A stretch of 64,000 nucleotides of DNA, taken from positions 248,001-312,000 of the forward strand of contig JANTQA010000033.1 of NCBI GenBank assembly GCA_027625915.1, given 5' to 3'. How positions within the stretch are numbered: position 1 is the first letter of the stretch; every line of letters begins with the position of its first letter. This document shows positions 13,364 to 25,139 of the stretch, in pieces. The notes below the pieces were generated by a model. That model had not been told where the DNA came from. It saw only the letters and a program-made list of their open reading frames with translations, and searched no databases. The position numbers and the translations under genes were made by a program. This stretch comes from Anaeramoeba flamelloides. Taxonomy: Eukaryota; Metamonada; Anaeramoebidae.

Positions 13364-14879
13364 TCTAATTTGAGAGGAGCAAAATAAAAAAAAATAATTT
13401 ATGCTTTCCAACAAATTAGTCCAGATACAAATTTTTTGATTCAGGCCTCCTCTATTTGGAAATAATTTGTTATTTTTGTTAAGGAGACAAATACTTTGCA
13501 AGTTTCTAGTCTTTAGTCGAGTGGATTAGTAAAGTAGCCGAACTTTTTTTTTTGATCCAAATAAAGTTAAAATTTCTCTTTGTAAATTTTTGTTGTTTAT
13601 TCGTTTGTGAATAATTCCACTTATCTTTCAAATATTTTTAAAACTAAAGTAAAATTTCTAGAGGAGTACTGATATGAATGTTGACAATTATGAGTTTTGG
13701 AGATTCTATTTATTACCTCTCGTTGAAAATTTAAGTTTCTTTTTGATTTTTTTATTTGTCAAAAATTTCTTTTAATTTTTTAACAATTTTTTATTTGAGA
13801 AATAAATTTCAAAATCAAATTTTAGTAAAATAAAAAGACTCAAAACGATTTCTTCTGTGATAAAATTAACTTTGTACATCAAAATGAATTATTTCAGATA
13901 TCTAAGAATAAAAATAATTAGATATTTTTTGAGATAGTGAATTTGATTATTTTTGAAATAAAAACCCTTTAATTAATATGATGAAGAACTGAATATATCC
14001 TAACATTTTTATTCTTATAATGAAAGGAGTATTTGGGATAATAAAATCAAAAAGAAAATTTTAACAAAATTGCTTCGTTATTAAAGAATTTCCAAAAAAT
14101 CCAGGAGATACAACGGAACACCATATAAAATCTCATGACTTTTACAATGCTTTTCATTTTTAGAACTTAATCCCCTTTGAATGTGTTAGAAATTGTTTGA
14201 AAAGAATGAAAGCTTAGCAAAAGTTATGAGATGTTTCTAGTATATTGTCAAATTATATTAACAAGTATCTAGAACTAGAGGACTTACAATACAAATAGTA
14301 TATTTTATTTCACAAAGATTTGGCACTATATTGTTTTTGAAAATTACTTTAATTTCTAATATCTCTTTTTTTGGTTCGTAATTCAGTACGAACTTTTTTT
14401 AAATTGAATACAATCAGAAAGAAAAGGTTTAATTTTACAATAACCCAGCGAATTAACAAATAATTTTTTTTAAAGGCCAATCTTAAAACTTTTATTATTT
14501 ATTCCTGTAAACCAAATACTTGGTGCACCAGGTATTAAACTTGTTATCAAATTAAAAATCATGTTTTTTTTTTTAAAGTAGGATTATCTATTAATTATGT
14601 TGATCAAAGAAAATTGCAATAAACAAAAAGTAAATATGGTATTATTTACTTGTTTTTCTATTATTAAAAAAGATATTCTAAAAACGAGGGACTGAATTGG
14701 AAAATTTATTCTCAAAAAATAGAATGAATTTTTTATTGCAACTCAGAGACAAAACAAATTGAAAAACTAATAGACAATTACAAAAAAATTCATCACTAAT
14801 TTAAAATTTACTTTAAATATCAAGGATTTTACCTTCAAAATTCAAATGACTCTAGTTACACTATTAAATAATGAATAAG
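13364..14879. other. Intergenic region upstream of the ABCA gene
   Basis: No gene is recognised. A segment near 14160-14230 (GTTTGAAAAGAATGAAAG) is loosely similar to sequences near 56880-56960 and 52680-52740, suggesting a further old repeat. The ABCA promoter must lie here but no element can be named. Confidence 0.4.
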
Positions 14880-15850
14880 ATGTTGTATTGGTACAAAGAG
14901 AAAAAAGCACAATTTTTCTTTGAGACATCACTAGAAAAAAAAAATAAAATTGAAAAAAAAAAAAGTTAGACAAAATTATTACTTCAATTATCATTTCATT
15001 CTTGTTAATCAAGTTTATTCAAAACATAATCAGCATTCCAGTTCTTAAAATTCTTGAGGTTGTTGTGTTTATTGTTGTTAATAGTACTACGATTTTGAAA
15101 AGTCTCTTGTCTAAAGAAAAAAAAGTCTATTTTGGGGAAAAAAATTTTAATTGATGTGACAAAGAATTTTCTTTAAACTCAATTTTAGGATATTTTTTTG
15201 AATAGATAATAACTAATAGTTTGGAAAACACTCTTATCATCTAAAAAAACTCAAACACAGTAAAAAAAAAATAAAATAACTAATGATAAATATTGAGAGT
15301 GTCGGTAGAGTGCCTAACTTTTGTAGAATTCAAAAGAATAGAGAAGAATCTTTGATTTTACTCAATTCTTTTAAATTTTGGAAATACTAATCACAATTTT
15401 TTTTACTTTTTGGAATAAACAGAAAATTTCTTTAAATTTTCTGTTTATTACAAAAATTAAAAAAAACCTAATGGAAAATCAAAGAAAAATTATTTTTTTC
15501 AATTTAAAAGAACAAATAATTCTTTAATAGTCAAAATACTTGATTCCCTATTTGAAAGATATTCATCAGATTTAAAATACTATTAAAATATAATAAAATG
15601 ACTTCTTGGATGTGAAGAAAAAAGTTTTCAAATTTTTTACCATTAAATTGAAAAAAAATATTAATAGAACCTGGAAAATTGGATTTTCCAATTTAAATTG
15701 TAAAATATCTTTAAAAATATTTTTTGATCAAAGATCCTTTATTAACCAATTGTGTTTATACTAATTTAAGTTATTAAAAAGGGTAAAATTAGAAAATATT
15801 TAATTTTTTTTTGAAAAAATTTTTTCAGGATCGTGTTTGGGAAAAAATAT
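14880..15850 (+). repeat. Repeat R5 (copy 2) with a two-module hairpin array (15300-15480)
   Basis: Same family as 9020-10160. The array has one A-type module (about 15323-15385) and one B-type module (about 15395-15470), led by AGAGTGTCGGTAGAGTGCC. The downstream flank from AATGGAAAATCAAAG continues the homology. Confidence 0.68.
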
Positions 15851-15859
15851 AATTTCTTG

Positions 15860-16270
15860 ATACAAAGAACAGTTAAAATAATTTTTTTCTGTTTGTTGAA
15901 TAAAAAATTACTTGAAAAATCACCCATTAAATTATTACTGTCCTAAAAATTCTTTTTCAAAACCTGGAAAATTCAACTTCTCAACTTTAGAAATACTTTT
16001 TAATTTGATTATTTATAATTTATAATTAATAACCCAATCTTAATTGTTTCAGTAGGTTATTAACAACACAAAGAATAAATATATAAATAGACTTTCCAGT
16101 TATTTTTCGTAATTTTTTTCAATATTTTCAAACAAATAAAATTAATTCAAATAAATAATTCCATAATATAATAATTAAGATATATTGAAATAACTGATTT
16201 TACAAAATTACAGTTTGTTATTTAAACTCTAAATATTTTGAAAAAAAAAATTACTTGATCATTTAAATAT
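15860..16270 (-). repeat. Partial copy of repeat R1 (inverted)
   Basis: It matches 61640-62000 in the same reading direction, including CAAAGAACAGTT, TTTTTAATTTGATTATTT and GGTTATTAACAAC. It is therefore inverted relative to 1880-3100 and 44520-45720. It abuts repeat R5, so the two may belong to one larger element. Confidence 0.55.
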
Positions 16271-16757
16271 AAAGAAATAGAATAAATATATGAAAATAAA
16301 ATAAAAGATCAATTTTTTTAGATCTTGAAGGATTAGAGATTTGGCTTATTATTTATATTATTGAAGAAGTGTCAACTACATTCTAGATGATATCATATTT
16401 TTATAGAAATAATAATTATTCAATTTCCTTCTCCTAAAAAAATTTGTTTTTTTGTAATTTGAAAAGAAAATCAAAAACCAAAAATTAATAAAAATCTTAT
16501 TTTGATAAAATTAGGTTTAATTCTTTATTTATTTTTCTTCTAGATCTGTTTATTAAAGATTTAAGGAATTTCTATCAATTAAAATTCTATTCTATACCCA
16601 TTCTCAGAATATTAATAATAAATTAACAATAATTAGGAAAAAATGAAGAATGAAATCAAATATTAATAAAATTAATAATAATAACGAATAAATAATAATA
16701 ATAATAATAATAATTCTTTTTAATAATAAGAATTCAGATGAGAATAAATAAATGTAA
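16271..16757. other. 3' flank of the eIF3m gene
   Basis: AT-rich sequence with a short ATA/ATT microsatellite (about 16670-16715) just beyond the stop codon. Nothing else is seen. Confidence 0.4.
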
Positions 16758-19700
16758 TTAATATTCTTCCCCAGATTCATCAGATTGTTCGCCTTCTTCA
16801 GCATTTAATTTGACTTCATCTAATATTTCACCAAGTCTGTGTTCCCATTTATTTAACTTTTGTTCAATTTCCTGCAACTCTTTGATTTGTTTTTGATCAA
16901 ATACAACACCTCTATCTTTAGTATCAACACCTTTAATAATGACGTGTTTTTTTAATTGGTTTATTTGCACTTTAGCTAATTTTTTCCCAATGGCGTCAAT
17001 TAAGCAAGATTCTAAATCCTTTTCATCACTGATACCAAGTAATTCAAGAAGTGATCTGTAAGTAAAATAACCGGATAACCCACTTACAAACATTAGTTTT
17101 TTCATTTGAATTAAATTTTCTTTTTCGAATCCAAATTGTTCGGTTTTTTCTTTATTATTTTCTAAAAAGTCAATAAGTGCTTGCACCTTTTGATCAAATA
17201 GTAAATGTAATAATTTATATAAGTAATCATATTCTTCTTCACCTTCAAATTCATTGATGACTTTTGAACTTAAAAATCTTTTTGAGAAAACTTGTACCCT
17301 TTGATTTTTAAAGACATCAACCAATATTTCTTTGCCCATTTCCAAATATTTTGATCTGTTGTTTTGAGTAATTTCAACAAGTTCAAGTCTTGAAATTTGA
17401 AATGGAATAACCTTGTTACTATTTAATTAGTAGAAATTATATTCAAAATATTGTGGTTAATTAATATAATTTGAAAAGTTGCTTGAATAAATTAGATAAA
17501 CAACTTGTACAAAAAAAAAAAAAAAAAATCTCAACTAAAATTCAAAATTTTTAACACATTTAAAACAGTTCAACATAATCACAATAAGACAATTTCATTT
17601 AAATTGGAAATAATTTTGATTTTAGTAAAAATATGAAAATCATTTTTTCATCTTTTTAGTTTTTGTTTTCATTTCATTTTTTGAATTACGTAACTTGTTT
17701 CGGTGGATTAAATTTTTTTTCAACCTATTGATATTATGGTTAAAGTTGGGTTGTTAAAAATAGAACAGCTCAGATAAAATTAGTTGAATGGTATCTAAAC
17801 TTTTGATCGATCAAATATTCCGAATAGAATTTAAACAAATTTACCAATTTATTTTTTTGTTTTGCTCTCTTCAAAATTTTTAACACACCGATAATTTATT
17901 TGTTACTTGATAATTATTTATTTTTTGTTTTGTGAGTATTGTAATTTATAAACAAGTGTTAACATTTCAATTAGTGAATGGCCTAATTTGGTATTTCTTC
18001 TTGAATTGATTAATTCAGTTTTTTTTTCAAAAATTTGGATTTTGGTGTGTTAAAAATTTTGAATTGGGGTTTATTTTAATAATTCTTCCCTAAAAACAAA
18101 TCAAAAATATTACATTTTTTATTCTTTGATTTCAAAATTTTGAGTTTAAGTCTGTTTTAATTTTGTTTCTAGTGATCTTATAAAGTCTTAAAAATGTGAT
18201 AAAATTATTATCATAAAGTAAAAAAAAAAAAATTGTTTAAAAAGAAGGAGTTTATTCTAAAATGAAAAATAAGTTACAAATGAAAAATGAATTTGTAAGA
18301 CACACATTTCAGTTAAAAATATAAAAAGTATTTGGATTGCTTGTTCTTTGAATAATATTGTCAAAATTATTAAATTGATCAAAAAGAATTTTTTTTTCTT
18401 CAGATAAACTAAATTCCAAAAATTTGGACACAGTTTAAACAGTTGAAAGAATAACAATACTACACTTTACATTCAATTTGGGAATAATTTTGATTTTACA
18501 AACTATTTCATTTTTTGTCTTTTTTGTTTTTTGGTTTCATTTCCTTTTTTCCAGTTACGTAATCTTGTTTGGTTAGATCTTGAAAATTTTTTTCAATGGT
18601 TGATAGAAGCTGAGTGTTGAGTTTGTTAAATAGAAAAAATCAGATACAGTTGTTCGATGATATCTTATCATTTGATCGATCAACAATTGTTGGTGAAATT
18701 TCAACAAATTTACCAATAAATTTTTTGTTCCACTCGTTTCATTATTTTGGACACACCTGTTTTTGTTTTTGAGTTTTATATTTTTTTCTTTTATTTATAT
18801 ATAGAAATTATTGCTTGTAAAAACATTAATAATGGGAAACTTAAATGTGGTTTAATATTACATTTGATAAAATAAAATAAATTGTGTTTTTTTTTTGCCT
18901 AATTTTGATTTTGGGTGTGTCCAAATTTTTGGAATGTGTTTATGTTAGTTGTTGTTTTTTGATAACTTTTTCACAAAAAATATTTTTAAATTAATTCAGA
19001 TTTGATAATTTTTTCATTTTTCCTTAGAATAAAATTTTGTTGAAGGAACAAATTTAAAATATGTTAATTTAAGATATTAGTAACTTGTTTTTGCAATATT
19101 AAAATTTAAATTAAATCTAATAACAATATTTTTCAATAGATTCAATCTTTGGAGTTTATTATATAAAACAAAGGATACCAAATATAGTTTAATTTTACAA
19201 AAGGACTTTAAAAAAAATAAACATGAGAAAATTCAAAGAATATCTTTTTTTAAAAAAAAAAGAAAAAAAGAAAAAAAGACAAAATTGATACTCCATATTG
19301 GCAACCTGAAAAGTTTTCACCATTTCATCATAAAATTCACCTCTTGTATCATGTTCGATATTCCAATTATTAAACCATTCATCAAAAACTTCAAATTGTC
19401 CACAATTTTTAATAAAAACTTGAGCTGGGGTAATATTGCATTGGCAAAACACAACAGTTTTTAATAAAATATCAAATTTAATAGACCCTTGTTCATCTTT
19501 AAAGCAATTAAATAATGAAAATAAACTATTTATGGTTTTTTAATTTTAATTATTGATAAATAGAATGTTTAAAAGAATAAAATATAAATATTAGAAATAA
19601 ATAACAATAAAAAATTTTGAATTGAGTATTCAAAAGAAAAAAATAAAAGTTTCTTTTGAAAAAATAATGTTGTAAACCCTTTAAATGAAATATTGTAAAT

Positions 19701-22613
19701 GTAATGTATAATATACATTTCTTTTTGAGATATCTTTGTTGTTTGAAATTATATTTTTGTGATTTTATTATTTTGAGACAGTGTTGATAATTTTTTAAAA
19801 CTTAACTTTATGTTATTGTCTAGAATATTTAAAAATTATTAGATATAATAATAATATCAATAAACAGCTGTGTTGTCAAGTGTCACAGAGCGCCGTAGAG
19901 TGCCGTAGAGTGCCTAGGTTTTTTTGGATTTTTGAAATAAAAAGAAAATTTTATAAAGTTTCGTTTTATTTCTCAAATTAAAAAAAACCTAACGGAAGTG
20001 CCGTCGAGTGCCTAGCTTTTCTTGAGGTTTTCTGTTTTATATGTAAAGTGTTCTAGGTTTTTTTTACTTTTTGAAATAAACCGAAAATTTATTAAAATTT
20101 TCTGTTCATTTCAAAAAGCAAAAAAAACCTAACGAAAATCTATTGATTTTACAAATAAACAGAAAACTCAAGAAAAGCTAACGGCGGTTTTCCAGGATTC
20201 AAAAGAATAGAGTAAAATCTTTGAGTTAACTCAATTCTTTTGAATTCTGGAAAATCTAACGGCAAATAGGAGATAATTTTGTTGAATTACCTCTCTTCAA
20301 TCATAAATAAAATAAAAATAAAACTATCTTAAACTTTTAAGAGAGCTAATCCCTTTCTTATCTGTAGTTATCAAAAAATATTTACTTAAATTTTCACAAA
20401 GAAAAAGTTTATGTTTTAAAAAAAATAAAAAGCATTCTTATTACATCTTATAAAAAATAATTTTTTTATTAGAATCTCGAATGGATTTGTTGAAAAATAA
20501 TTCAAATTTGTCAATTTTATTTGAGAATAAAAAATAAGGAATATCCAAAAAAAAAGTCACTGTGTGGTGGGGGGTTTATGTATCAAATCATTGTTGAATT
20601 ATGTTCTTTATCTCTTGAGATCCAGAAGAACTAATTAGATTTCAATTTTTTTTGCATGATCAGCTTCTTCATTGGAAGTTGTTTTTGTTAACGTCAACCC
20701 TTTTTGATAAGAGTTGATTATATAGTTTCAAATAAAAACGTTGAAAAAATCAAGTCTTATCAAAAATGGTTGGGTTGTTCTTTGGGTTTTAGTACCAACT
20801 TTCTCTTAAGAATCTGATCAAGTAAAATTACAAATTCCAAAAAAAATTGAAATTTAATTAGTTCTTCTGGATCTCAAGAGATAAAGAACATAATTCAACA
20901 ATGATTTGATACATAAACCCCCCACCACACAGTGACTTTTTTTTGGATAATTCCCAAGACAAGGATATTTTCTAAATTTTAGACTTTTTTTCTCAAAATC
21001 AAAAAATTTTTTAACTCTTTTAATTTTTCTGTATTAACACAATACAATTAACATCTAGTTATTTTAAAAAAGTGTTACAAGGTTTTTTAAATTTGGATTT
21101 GAAAATTGTTCTATTTCAGACTAACAGACTTTATTTTTATGAATGCTTTAAAAAACTTTAACTGTCTAGCCACTTACCATGGATTTGTTCCATACTCAAG
21201 TGGCAACTTGTCACTAAAAAGGGTATTGTGAAATTGCACTTATTTTGATTGACAAAATTTAAATAACAAAAAAAAAGTTTCAGATCATCGTCATTGGCAA
21301 AAAAATCCAATTAACCGAAAACAGGATTTTCAATTCGAAAAAATCAAAATTAACAAAAAAAAGTTAAAAGGATAACCTCAATGCAAAAAATTTAAACAAA
21401 AAAAAATATTCCAACGGATTCTTATTTGATAATTCCAAATAAAAGTTCATAGGATTCTATATCACAAAAAGAATTACAAATAACAAAAAAAAGTTTATCA
21501 TTTGGGATAAAAAAGTTTAAAACGGTTTTTAATTGGGAACACTAATAGAACCTAAAAAAAAAAAGTAAAATCAATTAAAAAAAGAAACAAATTAGCTTCA
21601 AAGAACAATTCATTGTATTATTACCAATCGAATCAACAAATACAATTTAAATCTAAATATCCTTTATCAAAATCCTATGAGATCAGTTTTTTGAGATCTC
21701 AAAAATAGTCAATTTTTTGAACAAATTTTTAATAATAGAGTAATCAAAGAAAAACTCCATACGAAAAAAGATTGTATTATAAAAAACTGTTTTCGTTTTT
21801 AATCACTTCATTTTTTCTTCAATCATATTTTTTTTCTTTTATTAATTGATCTTGTTTTTCAGTTATGTTAATGTACCCAATTAAAAATCCTGTTGAATGC
21901 TTTAAAAAACTTTAACTGTCTATTCATTTATCGTGGATTTGCTCCATACTCAAGGAGTGACTTGAAACTAAAAAGGGTATTGTGAAATTGCCCTTCTTTT
22001 AATTGACAAAATTCAAATAACAAAAAAAAATTTAATAGGATCTCTATTAGATAAAAATATTCATTAAAAAAAAAAATCAAAAAGTATTCTCAATTTCAAA
22101 AAATCAAATAACAAAAAAAAATTGAGCCAGTTAAAAAAAAATCCAAAAAATACAATTAATCACAAAAAAATAAAAGGATCTCAATGTTAAATAATGTAAT
22201 TAACAAAAAAAAAATCTTCGAGATCTCAAAAAGTGCCAAAGATCGATAATTCGAAACTGACACAGTATTTTTCAAAATTAAATATTCTAAATCATTCTAA
22301 TTGGAAATCGAGTGTCACTCTTTGTGATTTTTTCTAAAAATTTCCTCGTTTTTCATTGTTTTTTTTTGAAATCGATCGCTATTTCATAGGTTGGTTGGTT
22401 TTTGATTGTGTTTAGGCTAGTAAAAATTCCAAAAAAATTTTTTTTTTCATTTCAGAAAATTCTTTTTAACAGTAATGAATCGGCCCTTAAGGATTAAAAT
22501 TTTTTGAAAATGATTTTATTTAGCCAATAGAAAGCTTAAAAAAGTTTTGTTTCAGAAAAATGAAAAAAAATGTTTATTTTAAGTTTGTTTCACATTTTCT
22601 TGAGATGTAGAAA

Positions 22614-22655
<42 letters not shown>

Positions 22656-23150
22656 AGATCTAATTGATTTTTTTCTTTTTCTTTAGGATCATTTATTATA
22701 AAATCTGCAACTTTTTTTGCTGTGGTAGCTAATGTATTTTTGTCATAATTAATTACTTGATAAAAAAGAATAAACCAGTTTCTAAAATCTTTTTTCAAAT
22801 AAAAAAGAAAAAATATATCCAAAAAACAAAAAGCAGAAAAGAAAAAAAACTTTTAAAAGGAGACGATTTGGGTTTAATACGGAACACAAAAAACAAAAAG
22901 ACTTACCTTCTGTTCCACTGATTAATTGGATATTTTCTTCACGTAAAAGTGCTTTAAAAGCTCTCGATCTTTTTTCATATTTTTTTTTTTTTTTTGTGTT
23001 TTTGGTGGTTTTTGAAGAAAGGATTGAATAGATTTCTCTTGTGAGAGTTCTTTTGTTTTCTTCTTTTGAAATTTGTGATCTTCTATTGTCAATTACACTA
23101 GCAAGCTTGCCAATTATTTTTGGTGTTGAAATCATTGCAATATCTGACAT
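16758..23150 (-). CDS. EIF3M: Eukaryotic translation initiation factor 3 subunit M (eIF3m), PCI protein
   Basis: Four minus-strand exons: 23150-22907, 22788-22656, 19525-19292 and 17418-16758, giving 423 aa with phases 1, 2 and 2 matching at each junction (human eIF3m is about 374 aa). Exon 2 into exon 3 joins as NQLDLLFSLFNCF, matching the helical-repeat region of eIF3m. Exon 3 carries DEWFNNWNIEHDTRGEFYDE, like the family's conserved Trp-containing helices. Exon 4 carries the PCI and winged-helix end: ALIDFLENNKEKTEQFG, then SLLELLGISDEKDLESCLID (around residue 328) and a final amphipathic helix with KLNKWEHRLGEIL. The protein is part of the eIF3 scaffold on the 40S ribosome. COP9 subunit 7 was considered because it also has a PCI domain, but the FLENNKE segment and the spacing to the winged helix fit eIF3m better. 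Donors are GTAAGT, GTAAGA and GTATCA. The second intron (3.1 kb) and third (1.9 kb) are packed with mobile elements. Confidence 0.85.
17531..18071 (+). mobile_element. MITE, family M1 (diverged copy)
   Basis: The terminal inverted repeats read ATTCAAAATTTTTAACACA on the left and TGTGTTAAAAATTTTGAAT on the right. Its interior is collinear with the copy 350 bp further right: CATTTCATTTTTTGAATTACG, TTTTGATCGATCAA and ACAAATTTACCAAT occur in the same order. It lies in the third eIF3m intron. No transposase is present. Confidence 0.78.
18407..18940 (+). mobile_element. MITE, family M1 (copy 2)
   Basis: 534 bp bounded by ATTCCAAAAATTTGGACACA and its complement, with TA on both sides (18405-18406 and 18941-18942). 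Internal TTTGATCGATCAACAATTG and ATTTTGGACACACCTG match the inverted copy at 53242-53777. TA flanks and short ends fit Tc1/mariner-type mobilisation. It lies in the third eIF3m intron, about 340 bp from the related copy to its left. Confidence 0.83.
19885..20335 (+). repeat. Modular hairpin array (copy 4) with nested modules and tail
   Basis: The lead-in GAGCGCCGTAGAGTGCC is followed by B-, nested C/B- and A-type palindromes. At about 20013-20185 a B module sits inside a split C module. The 3' end is TCTAACGGCAAATAGGAG, then ACCTCTCTTCAATCATAAAT and an A-rich tail. The 5' leader (about 19800-19885) is homologous to the reverse complement of about 32435-32520, so a leader-array-tail element exists twice. 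It lies in the 3.1 kb eIF3m intron. Confidence 0.75.
20544..20947. mobile_element. TA-flanked inverted-repeat element, family M2 (short copy)
   Basis: 404 bp with long, nearly perfect terminal inverted repeats of about 100 bp. They start TCCAAAAAAAAAGTCACTG, contain the GTGGTGGGGGGTTTATG stretch, and run through CTCTTGAGATCCAGAAGAAC. TA occurs on both sides (20542-20543 and 20948-20949). No transposase is visible. It lies in the eIF3m intron. Confidence 0.88.
21143..22040 (+). repeat. Pair of 130-bp direct repeats with an inverted-repeat segment between
   Basis: GAATGCTTTAAAAAACTTTA begins both 21143-21275 and 21895-22040, and both continue through TCCATACTCAAG and AAAAAGGGTATTGTGAAATT. Between them, about 21515-21890, ends of TTTTTAATTGGGAACA type in inverted orientation resemble the element at 48652-49102. 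Many short AATAACAAAAAAAA motifs recur nearby. It lies in the eIF3m intron. The nature is unclear. Confidence 0.6.
22618..22649 (+). repeat. Poly(A) run beside a splice donor
   Basis: A run of about 32 A residues (T on the gene strand), starting 6 nt inside the donor of the 3.1 kb eIF3m intron at 22655. Confidence 0.8.
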
Positions 23151-23669
23151 CTTCCAAAATGAAATATTTGCTTTTCTGAAAAGAGAATTAAATAAAAAAA
23201 AATAGATTTGTATTTAGTGTGATTTATCTTAATTCACATTATTGAGAATTGTTCTGTTTGTTACTGTATTTCCCAAAATTAATATTTGAAAATTAGTGGG
23301 TTTTTTGAATTAAAAAAGGATTATTCGGTCTGATTTATTGTTGTTTTTAAAATATTAAAGTATTCGCCGAGATAAAAGGCTTTGTTAATTATTGAGAGTT
23401 ATATCCATTTTAAGTGTAAACTTTGGACTAATTCATATTATTCCTCTATTTGGGTTTTAAAGAATCAATAAACTTTTTATGATTAAAAGTTAAGCATGAT
23501 TATTAATTTGTAAATCTCAAGAAAACCTGAAAATGGAAAGTAAGATCAATTATTAAAATTCCAAAATAAATAAATAAAGACAAAATGGTGGGATAAAAAT
23601 GAAAGCAATTTTTTATTCTTTTTTTTGATTTTAATTTAAGGAAAGAGTTTTAAAATTTCACTTATTTTT
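23151..23669. other. Upstream flank of the eIF3m gene
   Basis: AT-rich sequence between the eIF3m start and a hairpin array. It should contain the promoter, but no motif can be supported. Confidence 0.35.
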
Positions 23670-24665
23670 GGTTTGGTTTTTTTATAATTTAAAAGAATAG
23701 AGTAAAATCAAAAAGATTTAGCACTATTTTTCTGAATTTTGGAATACCTAACCGCGATTTTCAGAATTCAAAAGAATTGAGTAAAATCTTTGATTTCACT
23801 CTTTGCTTTTGAATTCAGGAAAACCTAGACACTTGACGGTACTCCACAACACTAGAATGCACTCTACGACAATTCTCATTTAACTATTTTTTAATTTGAG
23901 GAATAAAAAGAAAATATTTATTAATTTTCTGGTAATTTCCCAAATAAAAATAACCTTGGCACTTTTCGTTATGTTTTCCAAAATTCGAAGTAATTGAGTA
24001 AAATTTTTGATTTTCCAAATAAATAGAAAACTCAAAAAAACCTAAGGAAAACTATCAATTTTTCAAATAAACAGAAAACTCAAGAAAACCTAACGGCGCT
24101 TTTTTTTATGATTTAAAAGAATGGAGTAAAATCAATGATTTAACCCAATTCTTTTAAATTCTGGAAAAGCGAACAGCTGTTTTTTTTAATTTTAGAAATT
24201 AAAAGAAAATTTCTTAAATTTCTTTTTATATCTTAAATTGTTAAAAACCTAACGACAAAAAATATTTAAAATGGAAGGATTCAACTTTGATTTTAAAACT
24301 CCTGAAATTTTATAAATTATTATTGGTAATGCTTTGAAATACAATAAATCCAAATATTGTGAATTATGCAAACAAAAATAATAATTTTGATTTCCTTGAA
24401 GATTTGGATCTTTTTCGATAGGAATTGTCCAGTAAATGTAAATAATCACTAAATCTGGATATTTGGAATTAAAAAAAATTAATCTATTTAATATATTTAA
24501 CAATAATAATAATTTTATTATTATTATAAAAAAAGATTCATCATGTTTATGAGCCCTAGTGGGTAATAAACTTATTTTTGAGTCTTTTAATAAAATTTTT
24601 AAAAAAAACTTCAAAAACCTAACGGAAAATAAGAGGAGTTAATACCCCTGCTTCAAATAATAAAA
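23670..24665 (+). repeat. Modular hairpin array (copy 5), interrupted, with tail
   Basis: A-type palindromes at about 23690-23750 and 23760-23825, a B type at about 23890-23945, C-type remnants near 24000-24090, then A and B types to about 24255. An unassigned segment follows (24265-24610). The array's characteristic end then appears: CCTAACGGAAAATAAGAGG, TACCCCTGCTTCAAATAATA and A-rich sequence. The insert can be read open on the minus strand, but I recognise no domain. The left part also has linkers in the opposite sense (AAACCTAGACACTTGACGG), so polarity is mixed. Confidence 0.65.
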
Positions 24666-25139
24666 CTAAAAAAATTCTCTCAAAAAAGAAAAAAATCTTT
24701 ACTTTAATATTAATTACAATAAAGACTTTAATATTTAATATGCAACAGTATAGAAAATAGTAATAAACAGGATAAAAACTTTTTATAATAGAATAAATAA
24801 AATCAATTTGAAAAAGTTTTCTTTCATAAAAAAAATATAAAAACTTTGTTCTGAAAAAAAAAAAAATTTCATTTCTGGTTTTACTTTCTTGAGTATCAGA
24901 ATTTTTTGGTGCATGGCATATCAAAAATTAGTAAATCCAAAATATCATCAATAACACATTTTAAAATTTTACCCTGTTATCGTGAAAGACTGATCGCTTA
25001 AGAATTTTGTTTCAAAAATAAAAATAAAAACCTTACTAATCAAAAACAAATTTATTTTATATTGTAAAAATTAAGTATCATAAACATAATAATATGTATT
25101 TGTATGCATGTATTATCTCATTTATTTTCCTTAATTATT
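24666..25139. other. 3' flank of the Sds3-like gene
   Basis: AT-rich sequence. A short open stretch on the minus strand is low complexity. Nothing is supported. Confidence 0.35.

Noticed and set aside
16758-17345. COP9 signalosome subunit 7 for the PCI protein
   Set aside because: The segment ALIDFLENNKEKTEQFG and the upstream exons agree with eIF3m, not CSN7.
24249-24614. 121-codon open stretch on the minus strand as a gene
   Set aside because: It overlaps the end of a hairpin array, is rich in Ile/Leu/Lys and shows no domain. It may be transposon-derived, but I could not place it.
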